15,000 nt of DNA. Origin: Chondrilla cf. caribensis (Eukaryota; Porifera; Demospongiae; Chondrillida; Chondrillidae). The stretch covers positions 2,207,633-2,222,632 of the forward strand of contig OZ026549.1 in the NCBI GenBank assembly GCA_964020155.1, in the 5' to 3' direction. Position numbers and translations under genes: made by a program. The notes beneath the pieces were generated by a model. The model was not told the DNA's origin. It did no database searches and saw only the letters and a program-made list of their open reading frames with translations. This document shows, piece after piece, positions 8,201 through 15,000 of this stretch. Positions within the stretch are counted from its first letter, which is position 1, and every line of letters begins with the position of its first letter.

Positions 8201-11200
8201 GGAAAATTACCACAAGGTCACCCTCCAAGGTCATTACAGAAAATGACACTTTGGATTCATGCATCATGGCACCCAGCCCAACTGAAGAGAAACGTCCTCA
8301 GCGAAGCAAGCAAACAAAACCATGCAGGACTACCAAAAGGAAAGATCTACCAAATGGTTAGATTTATCAATACTTATGGCATAGTACAGGGAAACCTCTC
8401 TAATCCGGCACTCAATGGGACCTGAGAATAATGTTGGATTAAGAAGCTGTTGGATTATGGAGTCCCTCTTACCATACTTATATATGGTGATTGTACCTCA
8501 TATAATGGTCAGATTAGAGAGAATGTTTAATTACAGAGGTGTCGGATTAGCGTGGTTTCACTGTACTACCTTCCTATACATAAACTCAATCTATTCATTC
8601 ACACCATGCATCTGATTGATATAGTGGTCATTGTGGAAGACAGTGATGTAACACCTGTGAAAGTAAAACCAGACTGGTGGCTGGAAAGTCTTCATTTGGC
8701 AAGTTCAGACAAGAAAAGGTTACTTACAGGAATGGAGCTGACGGACTCACTTATAAATGCTGTACAAAAGATACTTCAGGATCAGTTTCCCAACTGCCAA
8801 AGTCTGCAAGATGTAACACTAGGCCAATTACTCATGTTTGCTCCGGTGTCCCAAGGAGATGGACCTGCAGTACAAATATTACATACAGGTGAGTAAAGTT
8901 TGTGACTATAGCTACCTATTACGAACATGGTACGTAATAGAAACATTTTCTCAACATTATAATACACTTACATGCATAATTATATATAGTGTCAATACTA
9001 TAGGCATCTCAAGTCACTGGGTGTGTACGGCGACAGGAAATGACACTAATGAGGTGTTATTATTCGACAGTTTGTGGAGCACGACAATTTTGGAGAGAAT
9101 GGTGGAGTTGCAAATAGCTCAAATTTATCACCACAGATGTGCTGGATCGAAGACGTTAACAATTAGAAAAGTAAATGTACAACAGCAACTGTTCGGCACT
9201 TCAGACTGTGGATTGTTTGCAGTTGCATATGCAACAGAAGTGTGTCATGGTAGGGACCCAGCAAAAGCTAACTTCAACCAAAGTTTGATGAAAGATCACC
9301 TACTCGATTGCCTGGAGGCAGGGAGCATACAAAGATTCCCACAGATGAGTAAAGGGCCAAAAAGAAAACAGTCTGCTAAGCCACCCAGGAGCATCACAAT
9401 TCAGGTAGATCTCTATTGCTATTGTGGCATGCCAGAGCGGTATGACAACATGATCCTATGTGATAAATGCGAGCAATGGTTTCACAAGTCTTGTGTAAAT
9501 CTCAAAGGAGTGAAAGGACTACGAAATATGGAATGGCTTTGTGATGGATGTAGAGGAAAAGGAATACCCCAGGAAACCAACAAGCCTGAGGAATTTCTAC
9601 CAAAGTATCCAGCAAAAAAGCACAAGAAAAATGCCTAATGCCTGATTCCCATCTGCAGTTTGAACAAATTTATATTCTTTATTGTGTTGTGTTTTTATCC
9701 ACATATATTTTGTGTTCTGTTTCCATTCTAATTTTCAATTCAGTTAGAACAAATTATACTTGCATAAACGTACATGAGAAACGCATTTCCTCACCTTATT
9801 CCTAATATCCAGAGCTTCTGCGCTACCATCATCGAGACACCATCACTGGGTTGTACGGTGGACGTAACACGTTTATGTCACGTGGTCGAATTTCGATTAC
9901 CTGGAGATAATCGTTCATGCTCTACACGCATCAAAGCGATTCACCATGAAATTGTAGCAGTTGACAGAGGAAATGTGCGAGATAGTTTCTTGACGTTTCT
10001 GTTTGATTTGGAAAGAAACTGGCGGAGAAATGAGGGGATGGGCGAACTTCCATTTTGTTGGGCGAATTTCCATTATTTCGTCCACGGCGTAAAATGACTC
10101 TTTTCACCACGGGTATTCAACCGATCACGCTTGTAATTTCCACCCTAAGTACACTTACCAACATCTACATCTGACGTTAGTTTAGAATTCATGCGGTCCG
10201 TATTGACGGAGATCCAGGTGGGCGAATTTATATGCGGGCGAATTTCCGTTTTTTACTCTATTATATTAATGTATATTTTATATATGTGATAAAATATTAT
10301 TATAATGATTATTATTATATTATACGTACTTATAGATTGATCCATCAACAATCTGGCTTAGTGATGCCACCAATTTACATGCATTTGTGCCAGTAAGCGG
10401 GGAATTCGACTTTGAAGACAACGTAATTCATCATCTGGAAACCTTCACGGTACATGGCCGTTCTCGTACATCTCAAAATGAAGTGGATGATCGCCCTAGC
10501 TTCAATGGAGAATCATCAGGCTCCAGAACTGTATCAGTGCCTCATTTCAGGTTAGTATGCATGCAGTGCATGCATGTGTACATACATAGTAATATACTGT
10601 CCATTTTTATGTGTGTATCTTTGATTTTATACACAGTTGTTTAATTTCTTTTATAAAAATATATTTCTTTCAATTATATTATGATGAAATAAAAATAATA
10701 ATTATATGGATTTGACAGGTCTGTTATACCCGGTTCGAAAAAGAAAAATTCTGGGCAAGCCAAACATTCTGTGAAGGTGAAGAAAGGGCATTTTTCCACC
10801 CAAAGTGGAAAACGTCAATTTATTCCAGAGTCAGTAGGTTATGTGAACATAACCGAGGACAGTGCAAATGTACCATATGTTGCTGAGGAAATAAAGGAAA
10901 TGTGGGGAGATGAGTACATTCTGTGCACTGCAGATGGGCTTACACTGGAGGATAGTCATGGAACAAGAGGTAAATAGCTCATTCTAGATGTTACAATTAA
11001 ATGTGTTTGTGTTTTATTTTTATAAATTGTAATCAATGACATTTGGTTTCTGTCATAATGGACAGGGTTGCAGTTCTGGAGACAGAACAGTCGAAAAGTA
11101 TATGCAATTGCATCAGAAGATACATCAGGGCCCCCACATGCTAAGAAACATACTGGAGCATCTGTAAACAATGAAGACAAAGACATTGAGTTGGCCAAAG

Positions 11201-11592
11201 AAACCACTCTGCAAGAAATCCACAAGAGATTGGATGCATTGTTCAAAATCAACAAAAGTGTGATGCCTCTGCCTTTTGGTATAGTTAATGACATCCAGCT
11301 GGCCTTCAACTGCATCATTTGCCAAGATCTAATAACGCCACCCGTTATGGTCAGCACTTGCTGCCATTCTATACTAGGGTGCCAAGAGTGCATCGATATC
11401 TACTTCAGCCATTCAGATACGGGGCACAGCAATGACATACTCAACAAAGGATGCCCAAAATGCCGAGCTCCTCGTGGCTATTCCAGTACGCAGAAGCTAT
11501 TGGGACTTGATGACTTTTTGCTGAACATCCGAAGTATCATTCTTGGAGGAAATGAACCACCACCTGCCACAGGCAACCATGGGTCAATGTAA
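5233..11592 (+). CDS. RING-like zinc protein of the outer transposon, four exons
   Basis: Exons 5233-5409, 10336-10550, 10719-10969 and 11066-11592 have GT-AG borders with phases 0, 2 and 1, giving 389 residues ending in TAA. The first ~210 residues match no family I recognise. Residues ~254-274 look like a short coiled coil. The C-terminus has a RING-like site: C297, C300, C313 or C314, H315, C320, C323, C344 and C347, followed by GLDDFL. Similar RING-like proteins, as I recall, are encoded beside IS3-like integrases in fish and invertebrates. A role as a ubiquitin ligase or accessory factor is inference. Intron 1 is 4926 bp only because a whole transposon sits in it; without that it is ~121-126 bp, like introns 2 and 3 (168 and 96 bp). 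Confidence 0.8.
5461..5849 (+). repeat. Left terminal inverted repeat of the pogo-like element
   Basis: Pairs with 9879-10260. The outer ~220 bp differ at only a few positions; the inner ~165 bp differ more. Five copies of a GAAATTCGCCC motif occur in the same direction, starting near 5475, 5492, 5651, 5671 (GAAGTTCGCCC) and 5827. Repeated subterminal motifs of this kind are usual as transposase binding sites. Short open frames across it (such as 5611-5799) are ignored. Confidence 0.85.
5850..6324 (+). other. Leader of the pogo-like element
   Basis: Non-coding as far as I can tell. A polypyrimidine-poor stretch ends in ACACACAG at 6236-6243, a possible splice acceptor just before an in-frame ATG at 6244. 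The transposase could therefore have an upstream exon that I could not identify with confidence. Confidence 0.35.
6325..8361 (+). CDS. Pogo/Tigger-type DDE transposase, three exons
   Basis: Exons 6325-7837, 7963-8070 and 8195-8361 join in phase to give 595 residues. In-frame ATGs at 6208 and 6244 are alternatives. I chose 6325 because the usual short basic leader of the family begins there. A pipsqueak HTH (residues ~12-47, SQRQAAECYKVPRTTLRDYL) is followed by a CENP-B-type HTH (~60-125, with GWWQSFCKRHPDL). The DDE_1 core follows: D167 in NCDETG, D274 in MDGHSSH and D310 in THLTQPLD, 35 residues apart (DD35D). Then come a K/E-rich coiled coil (~462-504) and a Ser/Thr/Lys-rich tail. The protein would bind the inner repeats and move the element by cut and paste at TA sites. 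Exon 1 is one long intact frame. The last exon may instead splice at 8357 into the protease exon. Confidence 0.85.
8552..9638 (+). CDS. Ulp1-like (C48) cysteine protease with C-terminal PHD finger
   Basis: Exons 8552-8888 and 9004-9638 join in phase to give 323 residues. The protease triad is H117 (SHWV), D134 (LFDSLW) and C181 (GTSDCGLFA), with glutamines at 172-174 near the usual oxyanion position. The basic stretch KGPKRKQSAKPPR (229-241) may be a nuclear signal. The PHD finger has C251, C253, C265, C268, H273, C276, C292 and C295. VVIVEDSD (residues ~26-33) fits a SUMO-interaction motif, which would suit a SUMO-type protease. The start is uncertain: the first ~24 residues look like translated intron, and an acceptor at 8623-8624 would let this join the transposase exon ending at 8356. 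Ulp1-like domains are common in eukaryotic transposons. The substrate is unknown. Confidence 0.75.
9639..9878 (+). other. 3' flank of the Ulp1-PHD gene
   Basis: AT-rich sequence between the protease stop codon and the right terminal repeat. I see no gene and no standard AATAAA signal. Confidence 0.4.
9879..10260 (-). repeat. Right terminal inverted repeat of the pogo-like element
   Basis: Reverse complement of 5461-5849. It carries the matching motifs, read here as GGGCGAATTTCC-like sequences near 10219, 10236, 10059 and 10039. The innermost copy near 9884 is altered to GAAATTCGACC. The open frame 9774-10097 across it is a shadow. Confidence 0.85.
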
Positions 11593-11837
11593 AGTGTGCC
11601 ACACAGCCGGATTAGTCATAGGGCATAAACTCAGGTGGCATACCTGATTTCATTTTGAGTTTTTCTTATTGGCTTGCAAGCCACAACTTCCGATAAAGCG
11701 ATATTAATGAATGTAGGGCTATTCAGCAATATCAAGGTCAATCCAAGTGTTACGCAATGGTTACTATGGAAATTCTATAGCAACTGAAATGAACGTCATC
11801 AAAATTAATAGTAGCGAATGATACGTATTTCTTGCTG
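11593..11837. other. 3' flank of the RING gene
   Basis: I see no gene, RNA or clear poly(A) signal here. Confidence 0.4.
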
Positions 11838-12110
11838 GTTGCCGTACGTATACAGAAGCCCGAGCGGTCGCTGTACCACGCCATTCGTGTATAATGATTC
11901 TGTGATGCAATGTTGTATGTCAGTTTGTCAGTGGGTCCTGCCCATTCCTCACCAGGCTCAAGTTATCTTCGATTTGTTTTACTACAACCTTCGATATGTT
12001 GGTTGAAGATGCCACAAATGTAACCCTTTCAGTTTCAAGGCGGACAGGTTGAGTATCAATGGAATCTATCAATGTTTGCTATGCTTTTGAATGTTCTTCC
12101 ATCTAATCAA
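11838..12110 (+). pseudogene. Decayed duplicate of the RING-gene leader and first exon
   Basis: The order of similar blocks matches 5133-5380: GTATACgAAGCC, then GGTCGCTGTACCAC (read GCGGTCGCTGTACCAC in the copy), then TTGTCAGTGGGTCCT, then CGATATGT with the start codon. Next comes a coding-like block where GCCACAAATGTA matches GCAACTAATGTA. After a +1 frame change, FQGGQVEYQWNLS matches FFQRGEVEYRLNI. ATGCTTTTGAATG is also shared. The copy has insertions, and its ATG frame stops after ~18 codons, so it is not a working exon. It lies downstream on the same strand as the parent. It may be a partial tandem duplication or the remnant of an older copy. Confidence 0.65.
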
Positions 12111-12339
12111 TTGATGCGTCAGGTCGATTCTCTTGACCAGTGCTCTTGCAAAGCCAGATTTCCTATAAGGTAAAATAGGTTTATTTCAGTAAAAAAAACT
12201 TTGAGTTATTTCTCCCTTGCGTTAAAGGATATGAAAGTAATCGGCCGTGAGCTATATAGCAGAAACGTTGACTTGTGTCCTTAAATCACAAGGTTATGCA
12301 GCAATACCTATTTATTTCATGGCATGGCACCCCATTTTC
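12111..12339. other. Spacer before the right array
   Basis: I see nothing supportable here beyond AT-rich sequence. The open frame 12247-12576 is the array read through. Confidence 0.4.
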
Positions 12340-12570
12340 TTCCATTTTGATGTATGTATCTGTAACATGCGTCTTGATGTATTTATTTGTAGAATGCATC
12401 CTGATGTATGTATTTGTAACATGCTTCTTGATGTATGTATCTGTAACATGCATTTTGATGCATGTATTCATAGCATGCATCTTGATGTATGTATTTGTAA
12501 CATGCATCTTGATGTATGTATCTGTAACATGCATCTTGATGTATTTGTAACATGCATCTTGATGTATGTA
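12340..12570. repeat. 27-bp minisatellite, inner side of right arm
   Basis: About eight units of TGATGTATGTATTTGTAACA plus TGCATCT, with variants. The outer part pairs with the left array. Pairing stops near 12432, so the innermost units are private to this side. Confidence 0.8.
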
Positions 12571-13020
12571 CAGTGAATTCTCGTTAATCCACCACTGGTT
12601 TAATCTGCCAAACTGCTTTATCTGCCATATTATTTTGAAACGAATTCGCTTGTATGGCTACGCTATATACATAATCCGCCATCTCGCAATTTCGCCATCC
12701 ACCATTCTTCTGTGTACCAGTTTGCACTTTTGTATGGACTTCAGTTACAGATAATCCGCCAATTTTTAAGAAGTTGTTTTAGTGTAGAGCAAAATAGCAG
12801 CAAAGCGTTCTAAAATTGACTTGATAATGAAGCAGAAGAAGTAGATTTCCAAATGCAGAAAGAGGAATACGGCGAGAACGTAAAAAATACTCACAGACCA
12901 TTTCTCGAAGACGCGGAATACACAGATTGCGTGACAAATGGTAGGAGACGAGATCTGTATATTCCTCAATATCATTAATTCGCCAAAATTTCACCTAAAT
13001 GGATTAACAAGAATTCACTG
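12571..13020 (+). mobile_element. 450-bp pogo/Tigger-like MITE, right-arm copy
   Basis: Same length and ends as the left copy, with TA at 12569-12570 and 13021-13022. One clear difference is TTAATCCACC here where the left copy reads TTAATCCGCC. It lies in the same place in the minisatellite as the left copy, so the two descend from one insertion. Confidence 0.8.
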
Positions 13021-13045
13021 TATTTGTAACATGTGCATGTACTCT

Positions 13046-13117
13046 TGTGATCTATGACATTGTGTTATAGAAACTAGATGGATATGTGTGTCGTCTGTTG
13101 TAATATATCTCATGCAC
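13046..13117 (+). repeat. 72-bp repeated segment, right-arm copy
   Basis: Direct repeat of 14605-14675 and inverted repeat of 1081-1152. It begins TGTGATCTATGACATTGTG and ends ATATATCTCATGCAC. It stands just outward of the 27-bp array. Confidence 0.75.
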
Positions 13118-13250
13118 ATACTGCTATTACTATGTTTCTCCCTCTACTGTATATTTTGTCAGTTTGAATGAAGCGTCCTTAATTAATGTCAACATATTAT
13201 AAAATTGTACCATTCGAGGTTGTGCCAAACTCTCTTTTCTCCATTATAGT

Positions 13251-13294
13251 AATGAATATCAACTTACTAAAAAGCTGGGAAGTTGATATTCATT
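13251..13294. repeat. 15-bp-stem hairpin upstream of the right hammerhead
   Basis: AATGAATATCAACTT (13251-13265) pairs with 13280-13294 around a 14-nt loop. It ends 22 nt before stem I of the ribozyme. Confidence 0.7.
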
Positions 13295-13316
13295 GTACAA
13301 ATTAGCAGAATGGTAC

Positions 13317-13399
13317 GCTGCACTGATGATGGCCCAAACAGGCCGAAACAGTTCAATATACATTGTATGTTCATACAATGTTATAAAACTGTCTGCAGC
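13317..13399 (+). ncRNA. Type I hammerhead ribozyme, right arm
   Basis: Stem I is GCTGCA (13317-13322) with TGCAGC (13394-13399), an exact 6-bp match. The core is CTGATGA (13323-13329). Stem II is GGCC-CAAACA-GGCC (13331-13344), then GAAA (13345-13348). Stem III starts A13348-T13392 and has six pairs (ACAGTT with AACTGT). It is capped by an internal loop, UAU/AUA and a 10-bp hairpin (13360-13369 with 13372-13381). The cleavage triplet is GTC, with the predicted cut after 13393. All invariant bases (C3 U4 G5 A6 G8 A9, G12 A13 A14, A15.1-U16.1, H17) are present. One oddity is an extra U at 13330 between A9 and stem II; an extra base there is known in a viroid hammerhead. The open end is stem I, hence type I. 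Confidence 0.88.
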
Positions 13400-14230
13400 T
13401 CCTTTTCATATTATACATTATTATATGTAATTAGTAATGTTTATTGATTATGTAACATATTGTTCAATTACTCATGTTAATTAATTGTGCTTAATTAATA
13501 TAGTACATGTGCTATAGTTCATATTTATCAACTATAATATATTGATAGTCAAAAATTTAATGATTCATTTATTGCTGTCAATATTGACCAGATGGCTTGT
13601 CAGCATGTAAAGCAAAATTAAAAATTTTACCTCCACGTAAACATTGCTCAGCAATTTTCTTCCACCAAAATGTTCCCAAGGGAAGTTCTTTATTTCTTAG
13701 AGTAGCAATAGCATTTTCGTGGGGATTGATGGCTTCTTTGAATTCCCACTTGACACGATAAATGCGTGTTGTAGTGATGGCTTCCTTCTCCTTCCCCTTC
13801 AATTCCCCTATATATCATTTTAGTGGATAGCGTTCAACTTGAGAGTTTAGTTTCATAGAAGTTATTTGGCATGCTTTGCTATACTGCTGAAAGGTTTTAT
13901 TTTTTGGACAATTCCCGCATGTCAGATAGTCACAATCAATAATTTATAATTATTGCAACATTTCGCCCACATGGGCTTCGTTAGGCATACAATTCCAGAT
14001 TCCCGGGAGAGTTTCTCTGAAACTCCCTCAGCTGTTTTTGAAAATGTGCAATTATTGGATGTTTGTGCAACAATTGCTGGAGGACTGACAAAATGATCTC
14101 AAATGGATAGCATATTAGTTATCACTCAATTACTTGGATGGCAGTCTTTCTTTTGTATGCAATGTATGTGTTATGCATGATATGTAACAAAAGGGTATAC
14201 TCTTAGCCTCAGGTGAGTAAGTCAAATGTG

Positions 14231-14590
14231 CATCTTCATGTATGTATTTGTAACATGCATCTTCATGTATGTATTTGTAACATGCACCTTCATGTATGTA
14301 TTTGTAACATGCATCTTCATGTATGTATTTGTAACATGCATCTTCATGTATGTATTTGTAACATATATCTTCATGTATGTATTTGTAACATGCACCTTCA
14401 TGTATATATTTGTAACATACATCTTCATGTATGTATTTAAAACATACAACTTTATGTATGTATTTGTAACAGGCATCTTCATGTATGTATTTGTAACAGG
14501 CATCTTCATGTATGTATTGAAAACATGCGTCTTCGTGTATGTATTTGTAACAGGCATCTTCATGTATGTACTTGTAACGTGTCCTCTTGT
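14231..14590. repeat. 27-bp minisatellite outside the right arm
   Basis: About 13 units of CATGTATGTATTTGTAACAT plus GCATCTT. They differ from the inner array by TTCATG in place of TTGATG. It begins ~34 bp beyond the last arm base that can be paired, so it may itself be part of a longer arm whose left copy is off the window. Long open frames on both strands (14130-14675 minus, 14226-14609 plus) are products of the 27-bp period and not genes. Confidence 0.85.
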
Positions 14591-14604
14591 ATGTATGTGT
14601 ATAA

Positions 14605-14675
14605 TGTGATCTATAACATTGTGTTATAGAAACTAGATGGATGTGTGTGTGTCGTCTGTAATATATCTCATGCAC
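14605..14675 (+). repeat. 72-bp repeated segment, copy outside the arm
   Basis: Diverged direct repeat of 13046-13117 with small differences (CTATAACATT for CTATGACATT; a TG deletion in GTCTGTTGTAATA). Sequence after it does not resemble what follows in the arm. Confidence 0.7.
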
Positions 14676-15000
14676 TATACTACCAATAATGATAGTGAAT
14701 AGTTAAATGTGTATCTGAGTGCAAGGTATGAAATGTGGCATGTATGCACTCTTATTACGGATTATGGTCAAATCAAGAGACGGGACCAAGATGCATTTGT
14801 GTACTTGTACAAATTCTTCATAATACGTACATGGCAATGTCACTTTTTTCATTATTGTCATTATATTGCATGATCAAAATTCTAATATGATGCACACATT
14901 AAGTACAACAATGCATATCTTTTACATTACCTTACCATGCATAACGTAACTTATTATATTTTAAAAGCAGTAAGAAGGATTTAGCAGCACAAAGTACAAT
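14676..15000. other. Right flanking DNA
   Basis: AT-rich, with no gene, RNA or repeat that I can support. No second hammerhead is found at the position where it would fall if the arm repeated. Confidence 0.4.

Larger units (their letters stand above)
5461..10260 (+). mobile_element. 4.8-kb pogo-like transposon nested in an intron
   Basis: The boundaries come from inverted repeats that begin TAGAGTAAAAAACGG at 5461 and end with its complement at 10260. Inside are a pogo-type transposase and a Ulp1-PHD region, both on +, the same strand as the host gene. The target duplication is ambiguous. Pogo elements duplicate TA, which could be the terminal TA itself (5461-5462 and 10259-10260). However, TTATA also stands just outside both ends (5456-5460 and 10261-10265). 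The element lies wholly between the donor at 5410 and acceptor at 10335 of the RING gene. Confidence 0.9.
12432..14197. repeat. Right inverted arm of outer transposon
   Basis: Reverse complement of 1-~1762. It contains the hammerhead on the plus strand, the hairpin at 13251-13294, the MITE and the 72-bp segment. The open frames here (13578-13802 and 12766-12994 on minus) are the same non-gene frames as in the left arm. Because the left partner runs to the window edge, 14197 is only a minimum outer limit for the arm. Confidence 0.85.

Noticed and set aside
9774..10097. 107-codon frame near the right inner repeat
   Set aside because: It lies mostly in the terminal inverted repeat, and the mirror repeat shows a different frame pattern. 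No domain.
10956..11393. 145-codon minus-strand frame
   Set aside because: It overlaps the RING exon and is its antisense shadow.
14130..14675. 181-codon minus-strand and 127-codon plus-strand open frames with a nine-residue repeat
   Set aside because: A 27-bp minisatellite is open in several frames on both strands because its period is a multiple of three. There is no start context or non-repeat domain.
1..15000. CRISPR array, bacterial operon, rRNA or tRNA genes
   Set aside because: Introns and protein families are eukaryotic. The arrays have no spacer-like unique sequences, and no cloverleaf or rRNA signature was recognised.

Overview
The window is metazoan nuclear DNA made almost wholly of nested mobile elements. 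Coding regions are broken by short GT-AG introns (75 to about 414 bp). The intergenic DNA is AT-rich with many minisatellites, and the proteins are typical of eukaryotic transposons. A sponge, cnidarian or similar marine invertebrate fits best, but nothing here fixes the species.

Layout, outside to inside. (1) Two near-identical inverted arms, 1-~1762 and ~12432-14197, face each other; the left arm is cut by the window edge. Each arm holds a hammerhead ribozyme with a complete catalytic core, a strong hairpin, a 450-bp pogo/Tigger-like MITE, and part of a 27-bp minisatellite. (2) Between the arms are two rightward, intron-containing genes. One is a 404-aa IS3/retroviral-type DDE integrase (five exons, 2688-4717). 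The other is a 389-aa protein with a C-terminal RING-like zinc site (four exons, 5233-11592). All seven introns of the two genes join in frame. Arms plus genes look like one large DNA transposon of at least 14.2 kb, probably of the eukaryotic IS3-like (IS3EU) kind. (3) A second complete transposon of 4.8 kb (5461-10260) sits inside intron 1 of the RING gene. It has ~385-bp terminal inverted repeats with repeated GAAATTCGCCC motifs, a pogo-type transposase (psq HTH, CENP-B HTH, DD35D), and a Ulp1-like cysteine protease joined to a PHD finger. The transposase and protease-PHD exons are phase-compatible and may form one fused protein. (4) A decayed copy of the RING gene's promoter and first exon lies at ~11838-12110. 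(5) Outside the right arm are a 13-unit 27-bp array and a second copy of a 72-bp segment from the arm.

How the parts may work together: the integrase would act on the outer arms, with the RING protein as a likely accessory factor. The pogo-type transposase would act on the inner repeats, and the Ulp1-PHD module could touch SUMO or chromatin. The hammerheads point outward, so RNA running from the interior into either arm would be expected to cut itself. Layers can be ordered in part: the MITE entered the minisatellite, both arms now carry it, and the inner transposon entered the outer element's intron.
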